From the NCBI GenBank assembly GCA_024275095.1, contig JAJRZV010000018.1, positions 1-16,294 of the forward strand: a stretch of 16,294 nt of DNA, in the 5' to 3' direction. This document shows positions 6,048-13,608 of the stretch, piece after piece. Position 1 is the first letter of the stretch, and the number at the start of each line of letters is the position of its first letter. Under the pieces are notes generated by a model. It searched no databases. It was not told the origin of the DNA and saw nothing but the letters and a program-made list of their open reading frames with translations. Source of the stretch: a bacterium. GTDB lineage: Bacteria > JAJRZV01. The translations under genes were made by a program, and so were the position numbers.

Positions 6048-6980
6048 ATGAAAAAAAAGGGAGGTTGCCGTGGAAGAAGGGTAATCTCCCTTTTTTTACT
6101 TCTTCTACTTTTTTCTCCATTTCCAGCATGTTCACCCTCACAAACGCCTCACGTTCCATCGTGGATAAAGCGTACCCCGGCAGAACACGGTTATGTTTAT
6201 GCTGTCGGTTCCTGCGGAAAAACATTCTTTCCACGAGACGCTGAAAATTGCGCGCGTCGGGACGGTGTTGTCAACCTTGCCCTCATGTTGAACGCGTCCG
6301 TCAGTGAAAAGACGGTAACGTTCACGGGCAAGCATACAGTAACTACCGAAAGTGCTTTAGATGTATATCTCCCTGTGGACATACTCGCGAAAATCACTGA
6401 AAAAGCAGAAGTTGTTGATATATGGTACGACGAAAAAGGGTTATCAGGTCCGCCAGGCACCACGTATGCGCTGCTGAGAACACCGTTAAAAGAAATTGCT
6501 CAATTCGGAGCAGCCCGTCCACCACAAGAAGAATGGAAGGACATAACACTTTCCGCGGTTAACCAGTGCAAGGGAAGTTTTTCCAAAGTGCTGCTTAAGT
6601 CTAAAATAGCTGCCGAAGGCATCTGCCCGCCCCGTTTTTTCAGAAAAGATGCTATGCTGTGTGCACGCAAAGAAGCATTTGCAGAACTTGCCAGAATAAT
6701 AGTGGTGTCTGTAAAGGAAGTGATACTCGATTTCGTGGACAATTCCCGTACTGGTTCTTACATAATCTCAACCATAATCACCGACGCTGTTCTCAACGGT
6801 GCAGTACTTGATAAATTTTTCTTCGACGAAAATGGTAATGCTCATGCTGTCGTATCAATCAGTGGCAAAAATCTCACCCAGAGCATCGAAAACACTGCCA
6901 AACACCTCCGGAGAAGTGGCAAAGAAGGAACAGCAAACCTACTAACGTGCCTTTTGAAGCACATTACATTCGGGAAATGA
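6048..6980 (+). CDS. Lipoprotein with two LPP20-like repeats
   Basis: This 310-residue lipoprotein has a basic N terminus, a leucine-rich core and lipobox FPAC (lipid Cys28). The mature part has two similar halves. Residues 54-70 (GSCGKTFFPRDAENCAR) and 191-207 (GICPPRFFRKDAMLCAR) share the pattern C-x3-FF-x2-DA-x2-CAR, each followed by a helix such as AFAELARIIV. Each half resembles the LPP20 helix-plus-sheet unit. The paired cysteines could form disulfides or bind a ligand. The start ATG 6048 has no Shine-Dalgarno, although the signal peptide supports it. Its TGA overlaps the ATG of the next gene, so it is probably co-translated with the enzyme downstream. Confidence 0.75.
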   Translation: MKKKGGCRGRRVISLFLLLLLFSPFPACSPSQTPHVPSWIKRTPAEHGYVYAVGSCGKTFFPRDAENCARRDGVVNLALMLNASVSEKTVTFTGKHTVTTESALDVYLPVDILAKITEKAEVVDIWYDEKGLSGPPGTTYALLRTPLKEIAQFGAARPPQEEWKDITLSAVNQCKGSFSKVLLKSKIAAEGICPPRFFRKDAMLCARKEAFAELARIIVVSVKEVILDFVDNSRTGSYIISTIITDAVLNGAVLDKFFFDENGNAHAVVSISGKNLTQSIENTAKHLRRSGKEGTANLLTCLLKHITFGK

Positions 6981-8548
6981 ACCCCGATGCTCAATCACTC
7001 AATGTGGCTGATGCCCTCCTTCAAATGCTACTTCAGAAAGAAATTAACACGTGTTTTCAACTGCCGGGCAGCCAGGTAATCCATTTTCTCTCCAGTAAAG
7101 TGCTAAAAAAATTCAAAGTGGTGGATATGGTCCATGAAAGTCACGGGGTGTACATGGCGGGGGGTTATGCAGCAGCCTCAGGTCGTGCGGCACTCGTACT
7201 CACCGCCGGGGGACCGGGTGTACTCAACACCGTATGTGCCCTATCTCACCTTTCAAAATACAGTTTTCCGTGCGTGATGATCTCAGGAACGGTGTCAAAA
7301 AGTGGAAGGATTTCCCATGCATTTCAGGATATTAACGTCTTTCCGGTGATACAAAAAGTCGTCAAAAGTGCTGTGCGTCTTACAGAGCCTGCAAATCTGG
7401 ACAGAGTAAAAGACCTTGTTGAATTGACACTTAAAGAACCGGCGGGGCCCGTATATCTGGAGGTACCGATAGAAATACAAAAGTTGAGTCTCTCGACACC
7501 GCAGTTAAAAATCAGACATTCTTCCTGCACTCACAGGAACATATCACTTAAACATGACCGGAAAAAAATGCTTAAATCCAGAAAGCGTGTTGTAGTCATC
7601 GCTGGCGAGAGGTTTTTAACAAATCCTGCCTTAAAGAAAACTTTAAAAACTTATCTGCAAAAATACCCCGTAGCGGTTGTAGCACCATACGGGATAAAGG
7701 GGGTGCATCTCCATGAATTGAAGCTCGTGCCCCTTCTTCATCCAGAAAAGATTTTCCAGCAAGATGTGCTTGTGGTTACAGCTGGTGTGGGAAAAGACTG
7801 GCGGATAAAAGCTCTGTTAAAAGGCCTTAACACGGAGGTTCTTAGAATCGAGAGCTGTGAAATTGATTCCCTCTTCAAAACAATGAACAGAAACCTTCTT
7901 GATGGAGAATGGGTACAGGCACTGGAAAAATACGAACACCACCTCATTGAGGAATACGTCAGCACCGGGGACTCCAACCCGGCGGTACTCCTTCAAAAGG
8001 TGGCCAAAGTCCTGTGTGAACCTGTGAATCTGGTAGCAGATGGAGGAGATGCTTCGGTACTGGCCGAATGTTTTTTCCCTTCCGGATTAACATTATCGTT
8101 TGCTGGTCCCGGACCTCTCTGGAATATTGGAGCAGGACTGCCGACAGCAATTGGAATGTGGGTGGCTTCTGGCAAAAAAACCCTTCTCATCACCGGAGAC
8201 GGATCTATGGGCATGTCATTTTCAGAAATATTCACCCTTAAAAAACTCAATGCAAACGTCAAAATTCTTGTTCTTAACGATGCATCGTGGGGACTGATCA
8301 AAAAAACACACGGAAATGAAGGAAAGTCTATACAGAGGGCGACAGAACTGGATGTTCGGCTGTACGGTGCAGCAGCAAAGGCGCTCGGCATAAGCGGCAC
8401 AGATGTAGATATTCGAAAAGTTAACGAAAGGCTCCTCGCCCGTTTCTTCAGGAACAACGGACCCGCTGTTATTAATGTTTTCACTGGCAACAACAGGCCG
8501 TCGCATGCAAAACTACTGATACAAAAAGCTCTGGAGGGTTACCTGTGA
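6977..8548 (+). CDS. Thiamine-diphosphate-dependent enzyme, acetolactate synthase/decarboxylase superfamily
   Basis: The 523-residue protein has the three domains of this superfamily. The N-terminal Pyr domain carries catalytic Glu54 (VHESHGVYMAGGYA), AGGPG and FQDIN. A central domain with weak sequence landmarks follows. The C-terminal PP domain carries the ThDP/Mg signature GDG (407-409) with the Asn-Asp pair NDASWG (434-435). The reaction should be decarboxylation or carboligation of a 2-oxo acid; the substrate is not evident. It is shorter than acetolactate synthases (about 560-570) and no small subunit is adjacent. ATG 6977 overlaps the preceding stop; GTG 6947, ten codons upstream, is possible but less likely. 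Its end overlaps the dehydrogenase gene by four bases (GTGA). Confidence 0.85.
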   Translation: MNPDAQSLNVADALLQMLLQKEINTCFQLPGSQVIHFLSSKVLKKFKVVDMVHESHGVYMAGGYAAASGRAALVLTAGGPGVLNTVCALSHLSKYSFPCVMISGTVSKSGRISHAFQDINVFPVIQKVVKSAVRLTEPANLDRVKDLVELTLKEPAGPVYLEVPIEIQKLSLSTPQLKIRHSSCTHRNISLKHDRKKMLKSRKRVVVIAGERFLTNPALKKTLKTYLQKYPVAVVAPYGIKGVHLHELKLVPLLHPEKIFQQDVLVVTAGVGKDWRIKALLKGLNTEVLRIESCEIDSLFKTMNRNLLDGEWVQALEKYEHHLIEEYVSTGDSNPAVLLQKVAKVLCEPVNLVADGGDASVLAECFFPSGLTLSFAGPGPLWNIGAGLPTAIGMWVASGKKTLLITGDGSMGMSFSEIFTLKKLNANVKILVLNDASWGLIKKTHGNEGKSIQRATELDVRLYGAAAKALGISGTDVDIRKVNERLLARFFRNNGPAVINVFTGNNRPSHAKLLIQKALEGYL

Positions 8549-9780
8549 AAATTGTAGAAATTGCTAACTACCACGTGCGTAAAGCAGCAAAAACACTGGG
8601 TATGTCCAAACGAATAGAGAAACTTCTCATAAATCCTCGTCGCGAGGTAAAGGTAGAACTTGTCATTGAAAAAGAAGACGGCACCCTTGGTATTTACACG
8701 GGCTATCGGGTTCAGCATTCTAACGCTCGTGGGCCGATGAAAGGAGGGCTGCGGTATCACCCCACAGTCGATGACGACGATGTAAAAGGCCTGGCATCTC
8801 TCATGACCTGGAAGACAGCGCTTGTAAATATTCCATTTGGTGGAGCAAAAGGTGGAATATCCGTCGATCCCGCGGAGCTCTCCGAAAAGGAAAAAGAGCT
8901 ACTAACGCGTAAATTCGTCGAAAGTATCCACGAAATCATTGGACCAAACATCGACATTCCTGCCCCGGACGTCAACACCAACCAGCAGGTGATGGCGTGG
9001 ATTATGGACGAATATGCAAAATTCCACGGATTCGAACCGGCGGTTGTCACCGGAAAACCTGTTGATCTCTTCGGCTCCCCTGGCAGAGAAGAAGCAACCG
9101 GCCGTGGAGTCTTCATCATTACAAAAACATACCTGGAGAGAATGGGTAAACCGGCAAACGTAACCACATTTGCCGTCCAGGGATTTGGGAACGTGGGTTC
9201 TCATGCAGCGTACTTTGCATGGGAAGCAGGTGGAAAAATTGTGGCCGTGTCTGACGTAACATGCTGTATTTACAATCCAGAAGGCATACACATTCCATCA
9301 GCTATTGAACATGTAAAAGCCCACGGTGCACTCAAAGGCTTTGACGGGGGTGAGGAAAAAGAACGCGACTTTGCACTCTACTGCGAGTGCGATGTACTTG
9401 TACCGGCAGCACTGGGTGGAGTTATCTCCACAGAAAATGCAGATGAGATAAGAGCGAAGATAATCGTTGAAGGTGCCAATGCCCCGATCACACCTTCTGC
9501 TGAGGAAACTCTGGAAAAGAAGGGCGTTCAAATTATTCCTGGAATTCTTGCTAATGCAGGAGGTGTAACAGCTTCGTACTTCGAATGGGTACAGAATATT
9601 CAGCGCTTCCGCTGGTCAAGAGAACAGGTGTACCGCGAAATGGACAAAATTATGCTCGAAGCCTACAACAAGGTGGATGAACTTGCGCGTGAGAAAAAAC
9701 TGAAGTTTCGAGAAGCAGCGTATATCATTGCACTGGGCCGCGTGGCCAAATCAGTGGCGCTCAGGGGGGTAATGGGATGA
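8545..9780 (+). CDS. gdhA: Glu/Leu/Phe/Val dehydrogenase, probably glutamate dehydrogenase
   Basis: This cytoplasmic NAD(P)-dependent enzyme interconverts glutamate (or a related amino acid) with its 2-oxo acid and ammonia. The 411-residue length is that of hexameric bacterial and archaeal GDH. Visible motifs are KGGLRYHP, the catalytic-lysine motif PFGGAKGG (Lys102), PAPDVNT, the Rossmann GFGNVG (213-218) and GANAPITPSA. Starting GTG 8545 follows GGAGGG at a six-base distance and overlaps the upstream stop. Its last codons overlap the next gene (ATGA). Substrate choice within the family cannot be fixed by eye; glutamate is favoured by length and the KGGLRYHP context. Pairing with a 2-oxo-acid ThDP enzyme suggests shared amino-acid or 2-oxo-acid metabolism. 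Confidence 0.92.
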   Translation: MKIVEIANYHVRKAAKTLGMSKRIEKLLINPRREVKVELVIEKEDGTLGIYTGYRVQHSNARGPMKGGLRYHPTVDDDDVKGLASLMTWKTALVNIPFGGAKGGISVDPAELSEKEKELLTRKFVESIHEIIGPNIDIPAPDVNTNQQVMAWIMDEYAKFHGFEPAVVTGKPVDLFGSPGREEATGRGVFIITKTYLERMGKPANVTTFAVQGFGNVGSHAAYFAWEAGGKIVAVSDVTCCIYNPEGIHIPSAIEHVKAHGALKGFDGGEEKERDFALYCECDVLVPAALGGVISTENADEIRAKIIVEGANAPITPSAEETLEKKGVQIIPGILANAGGVTASYFEWVQNIQRFRWSREQVYREMDKIMLEAYNKVDELAREKKLKFREAAYIIALGRVAKSVALRGVMG

Positions 9781-10313
9781 AATGTCGACAAAAGCTTGAA
9801 AACCAGATAAGCAAATTAAAACTCTTCAAAAACTTCCCGGCTGACCTCATCAGAGAAATCTGTGAATTCTCCACCATTGAAGAGTACAGCAAAGGGGACA
9901 TCATTTTTCATCAGGGTGATAAAGGAGATGCAATGTATATCATTCTTGAAGGCAAAGTGAAAATATGCAGGATAGAAAAAAATCAAAAAATTAAGATTGC
10001 AGAACTCTCCAAAGGCGACTTCTTCGGTGAAATGGAAATATTTGCTCCATCGCGTTCAGGTAGAGCCGGTGAAGCTGTTGCCATGACACGCACACGACTT
10101 TTAAAAATGGGCAAAAAGGAACTTCTGAAAGCCATCTCATCGGGAGCCAAGTCGGCAACACGTTTTCTTCTTACACTCAACAAAGTACTCATACAGAGAC
10201 TTCGTAAGATGGATGAAGCATATACCCGTCTATTCATTGAATATCATGGGAAAGAAAAAGTTGATGAACTACGTACACTGAAGGAAAAAATACTGAAAGA
10301 GTGGAAAATATAA
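9777..10313 (+). CDS. Cyclic-nucleotide-binding domain protein without DNA-binding domain
   Basis: This 178-residue protein has a cNMP-binding beta-roll at about residues 15-130: KGDIIFHQGDKGDAMYIILEG, then the phosphate-binding cassette FFGEMEIFAPSRSGRAGEA with Glu85 and Arg96 in the expected positions. The C-terminal part is helical and charged and lacks the CRP/FNR helix-turn-helix. It may therefore sense a nucleotide and act through protein contact, not as a transcription factor. Its ATG overlaps the gdhA stop by four bases. It converges on moaA with only nine bases between the genes once the moaA frame is corrected, and no terminator is seen. The ligand and target are unknown. Confidence 0.85.
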   Translation: MKCRQKLENQISKLKLFKNFPADLIREICEFSTIEEYSKGDIIFHQGDKGDAMYIILEGKVKICRIEKNQKIKIAELSKGDFFGEMEIFAPSRSGRAGEAVAMTRTRLLKMGKKELLKAISSGAKSATRFLLTLNKVLIQRLRKMDEAYTRLFIEYHGKEKVDELRTLKEKILKEWKI

Positions 10314-10339
10314 ATAGACCCCCTATCCACCAAGAGAAA

Positions 10340-11293
10340 TCATGCCTTTTGACGCAGAAATATGCGGTTTTTCTGCCGAGTCTCCCGGAGGCTTGAAAAA
10401 AGGCTGCGGCGGAGGGCAGCAGCAATCTCTGCATCTGATTTGCCTTCCCTCAGCATTTTCTTGATGTCAGGACCCAGCGGACTGTAAAGGCATAGCCGCA
10501 ATTTACCACTACTTGTAAGTCTGATCCGGTTGCACTCTCCACAAAAACCCCGTGTTCTGGCCGGGATAATTCCAAATTCCACCCCCGGACGCGAGGATGA
10601 GTATACGTTTTCAACACCTTGTGAACGCAGGTAAGCAACGTGTGTCACACATTTCAAAAATTTCAACATTTCCTTTTCGCTCATGTACCCCTTTTCGGAC
10701 CAGGAACTACCTGTCTCCACCAGCTCAATAAATCTGACTCTGATACCTGTCTCGCGGGAGAAATTTAAAAAATCCAGCATTTCTTCGTGATTCTGTCCCT
10801 TTATGATCACAACGTTGAGTTTTACGACCAGTCCTTCCCGACGGGCGGATTCTATTCCATTCAACACGGAATAGAGCTCGTCACGTCCTGTAATGCTTCT
10901 GTAAACCCGGCGGTTGAGAGAGTCAAGGCTCACATTAACACGTGTGACCCCAGCACGGCGAAGTTCACCAGAAAAATCCGCAAGTAAAGTTCCATTGGTT
11001 GTTAGAGTCACCTCCTGTATCCCTGGCATCGAAATTATACGCTCCATGAGCCCCACCGAGCCCTTTCGCAGAAGAGGCTCACCCCCAGTAAATCGAACGC
11101 GAGAAATACCCAGAGCTGCAAAAATCTGAATTACACGGTGAATCTCTTCAAGTGACAGCAGTTCTCCTTCGGGGGTAAAGTATTCGCACTGCGCTGCAGG
11201 AACACAGTAACGACACTTCAAATTACACCTATCAGTAAGAGATACGCGAAGGTATGTAATTGTCCTGCCCAGCCCGTCTCGCAAGTGAAGCAC
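10340..11293 (-). CDS. moaA: GTP 3',8-cyclase MoaA, frameshifted near the C terminus
   Basis: This radical-SAM enzyme catalyses the first step of Moco synthesis from GTP. The N-terminal cluster motif is C23-x3-C27-x2-C30 and the SAM motif GGEP is at 70-73. The C-terminal cluster is C251-x2-C254-x13-C268. As read, the protein ends FLRQKA at 10340 and lacks the essential Gly-Gly tail. Another frame from the A6 run at 10396-10401 (T6 in the gene) onward encodes KPHISASKG then MISLGG and stops at 10323, the canonical MoaA end. One missing T explains it; the corrected length is 323. GTG 11293 starts one base after the tatA stop. It is the last gene of the barrel-cytochrome-tatA operon. Confidence 0.93.
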   Translation of the reverse strand: MLHLRDGLGRTITYLRVSLTDRCNLKCRYCVPAAQCEYFTPEGELLSLEEIHRVIQIFAALGISRVRFTGGEPLLRKGSVGLMERIISMPGIQEVTLTTNGTLLADFSGELRRAGVTRVNVSLDSLNRRVYRSITGRDELYSVLNGIESARREGLVVKLNVVIIKGQNHEEMLDFLNFSRETGIRVRFIELVETGSSWSEKGYMSEKEMLKFLKCVTHVAYLRSQGVENVYSSSRPGVEFGIIPARTRGFCGECNRIRLTSSGKLRLCLYSPLGPDIKKMLREGKSDAEIAAALRRSLFSSLRETRQKNRIFLRQKA

Positions 11294-11294
11294 C

Positions 11295-11507
11295 CTATTC
11301 TTTCTGTTCCTCGTCAGAGGCGGAACTCACCTTTTCAGAAATGGCTTTCTTGTCCTCTCCACCACCTTCATCCACCTCTCTCACTGCTTTTCTGAATTCT
11401 CTCATGGCCTTGCCCATGCCTTTGGCAACCTCTGGCAGCTTCCTGCCTCCAAAGATAAGCAGAACAATGGCCAGAATAATGAGTAGTTCATAAAAACCCA
11501 TTGTCAT
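11295..11507 (-). CDS. tatA: Twin-arginine translocase subunit TatA/E
   Basis: This 70-residue membrane protein forms the pore-like part of the Tat system, which exports folded proteins. An N-terminal transmembrane helix (ELLIILAIVLLIF) is followed by the hinge FGGRKLPEVAKGMGKAMREF, an exact TatA pattern, and a charged tail. The ATG at 11507 follows GGAGGTGA at a normal distance; ATG 11501 is in frame but further away. It lies between the cytochrome gene (seven bases upstream) and moaA (one base downstream). No tatC or tatB is in the window. The context suggests a role in exporting a cofactor-loaded redox enzyme. Confidence 0.95.
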   Translation of the reverse strand: MTMGFYELLIILAIVLLIFGGRKLPEVAKGMGKAMREFRKAVREVDEGGGEDKKAISEKVSSASDEEQKE

Positions 11508-11513
11508 AGGATA

Positions 11514-12197
11514 TCACCTCCCATGGCAGAATATACAGGGCCGATCGGTTTCTCTATCGAGCCCCGGATGCTTCTCGACCCATCCCGGGGGATGTGGATT
11601 GCCCCCGATACCCCCTGCACGATGACATTCAATACAATCTGTTGCAGCACCTCTTTCATGACACGAAACGCATTTGACAATATTTCGTCTGGCTTCAGTT
11701 CCGTGATTCCATGCAGATGGATGAGGATTTCGAGGAAGCGACGAAGAACCTGGAGCGTAAGACTTGTCTACGTGACAATCGTAGCAATAACTCTGTGTAT
11801 GACACCGATAGCACCGGTCTGGCTCCACCTTTGCCTCAACGAAGTGCCGTGATATCCAGTTGCCTCTGTGGGGGAAGGTGCTTTCTACATCTTCAGGATT
11901 TTTCTCCGAGGGTTTCAACGATTGTTTGAAAGAGTGACACTCTGCACAGTAAGTTCGGGAATGACATTTTTCACACTCGGCTGATCTGTTGACAGCCACT
12001 GATTTATGCACATCAACCCATACAGCGTTATGAGTAAGGATTTCAAGTCTTACCGATGTGTCATGACATGTGCTGCACCGGGCTTCCTGTATAGTGTCTT
12101 TATGCTGAATGAACACCTGTCTCCGCGTGGCTGCCAGCACATTTGAAACACATGTCAAAAAGAAAAGCCAGGTGATAACGGCGATTCTCTCTTTCAT
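11514..12197 (-). CDS. Periplasmic octaheme c-type cytochrome
   Basis: A 227-residue exported cytochrome has a signal peptide ending near NVLA. It has eight CxxCH heme-c sites: CSTCH, CEKCH, CAECH, CYRCH, CYDCH, CVSCH, CIECH and CIFCH. Two close pairs (CEKCH/CAECH and CYRCH/CYDCH) suggest stacked heme pairs. Many further histidines could give bis-His ligation. ATG 12197 is chosen; an in-frame TTG at 12209 would add four residues. It starts just after the beta-barrel gene ends (gap under 20 bases) and is followed by tatA. The function is probably electron transfer in the periplasm or through the adjacent barrel; no catalytic family is recognised. Confidence 0.9.
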   Translation of the reverse strand: MKERIAVITWLFFLTCVSNVLAATRRQVFIQHKDTIQEARCSTCHDTSVRLEILTHNAVWVDVHKSVAVNRSAECEKCHSRTYCAECHSFKQSLKPSEKNPEDVESTFPHRGNWISRHFVEAKVEPDRCYRCHTQSYCYDCHVDKSYAPGSSSLPRNPHPSAWNHGTEARRNIVKCVSCHERGAATDCIECHRAGGIGGNPHPPGWVEKHPGLDRETDRPCIFCHGR

Positions 12198-12212
12198 CTT
12201 CAAGACCAACTC

Positions 12213-13475
12213 TCACAATTCATACGTAAGTTTTCCCATTCCCTTAATTCTCCACGTATATTCTACACCCCCGGCAATACTTACAGCTGCTGTAATTTTT
12301 ACATTTTCAACCAACTCGTATTTTAACGAAATGGTAGATTCATAACTCCAGAGCATATCCTCACGAACTTCCTCATCAAAAACATCCCACACTGTATCCA
12401 CGTTCCCTTGCAAGGAAGTCAGGATAAGTGCACTGGCAGCAAAACGAAGTTCCGTATAACTGGTGTCGGAACGCAACCTCGAAGCATGAAGTAACAGCAG
12501 GTATCTCTCCCCGTCAAAATAGCGTTTCGCCTTTATATAAATACGATGAGCTGCGGTTCGGCTGTCCGCATACATCAAAAATTCATACCCTGTGCCCACC
12601 ATCACACCTGACACCTCGAACAATCCGGAAACTTTCAAATTTGCGTAATCACCTGATGCAAACACACTTAAAACAGACTGATTCCCGAGAAAACTCATTG
12701 CACTTTTCGTCCCTGCCTCTACAGCAAACAGTTTCCACATTCGTGAAGCAGGGTAATATGAAAATGTCACAGATGAATCATGCAGTCTGCTGTAAGTAAT
12801 ATCATAACTCAAATATCCGGTAATATTCATCGAAGGAGAAATATGAAACCAGCCGTCAAATCCGAGCCTGTTAAAATTCACGTCTTCACGTTCTTTTTGC
12901 AAAAAATACGAAACCCCCAATTCTGCCCTGGTCCCCCACCGGTGACCTGCTCTAAATCCGGCAAGCCAGTCACCTTTGCGTGACCCATCCATATCATTGA
13001 GAGGAATGCCCGTGTAAAGATTTATCGAAGTTCCACCTTTTGTGCTGAACGATACATATCCACCATCCATCTGGAGTGTAAGAGGGGCTGCACCTGCATT
13101 AATCAGCATGCGTCCCACCTTCGTATCCAAACGGGCATCACTGCTTCGGAAACGCACATATCCGTAAAGGAGACTACCCTTCCAGCGCTCTTCCTTCCAC
13201 CAGTCCCACGTTTCCACTTTCGCCCAGCCGGAAAAGACAACTTCGAGTCCCTTCACCCCAACATCCAGTGCTTCAATATCAGCAAACTCGTAAAGAGGAG
13301 CAAGGGTCGCTTCAACATTACCTCTGACATCCGGATAAACGGTAACGATCGTGCGTAATCTTGTGTGCAGAGAATAAGCACTGCTACTTGCAGGAACTCC
13401 GACGGATAATACTGCAAAAAAATATAAAAAGAAAAACACTCCTCTTGAGCACATAGACGTAAAGGAGCGATTCAC
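12213..13475 (-). CDS. Predicted outer-membrane beta-barrel protein
   Basis: The 420-residue protein has a signal peptide ending around ASSSA-Y (33/34). It is followed by alternating polar/hydrophobic strands with many aromatic residues throughout (LYGYVRFRS, GYLSYDITYS, VTFSYYPAS, YLLLLHASR), as in a barrel. The C terminus LTYEL is a weak beta signal. GTG 13475 follows AGGAGG at a suitable distance. It heads an operon with the octaheme cytochrome, tatA and moaA. No porin family is recognised. The neighbouring cytochrome raises the possibility of a porin-cytochrome electron conduit, but a plain porin is equally compatible with the sequence alone. Confidence 0.7.
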   Translation of the reverse strand: MNRSFTSMCSRGVFFFLYFFAVLSVGVPASSSAYSLHTRLRTIVTVYPDVRGNVEATLAPLYEFADIEALDVGVKGLEVVFSGWAKVETWDWWKEERWKGSLLYGYVRFRSSDARLDTKVGRMLINAGAAPLTLQMDGGYVSFSTKGGTSINLYTGIPLNDMDGSRKGDWLAGFRAGHRWGTRAELGVSYFLQKEREDVNFNRLGFDGWFHISPSMNITGYLSYDITYSRLHDSSVTFSYYPASRMWKLFAVEAGTKSAMSFLGNQSVLSVFASGDYANLKVSGLFEVSGVMVGTGYEFLMYADSRTAAHRIYIKAKRYFDGERYLLLLHASRLRSDTSYTELRFAASALILTSLQGNVDTVWDVFDEEVREDMLWSYESTISLKYELVENVKITAAVSIAGGVEYTWRIKGMGKLTYEL

Positions 13476-13518
13476 CCGGATCCTCCTCCTTTAGAAATGG
13501 AAATCAAAATCTTTTCAG

Positions 13519-13547
13519 ACTTTACTGCTGAGGCTAATAAAAATCAA
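13519..13547 (-). promoter_or_regulatory. Candidate promoter of the barrel-cytochrome-tatA-moaA operon
   Basis: TTGATT (13547 to 13542) and TAAAGT (13524 to 13519) are exactly 17 bases apart on the minus strand. Each box matches four of six consensus positions. The predicted start is about 35 bases before GTG 13475 and leaves the AGGAGG intact. It lies in the divergent gap shared with mobA. Confidence 0.45.
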
Positions 13548-13608
13548 GCACCCGACCCCGGATTTCTATCGCAAAAAGCAGGTCTTACAGGTATATTGAA
13601 AGTATAAA

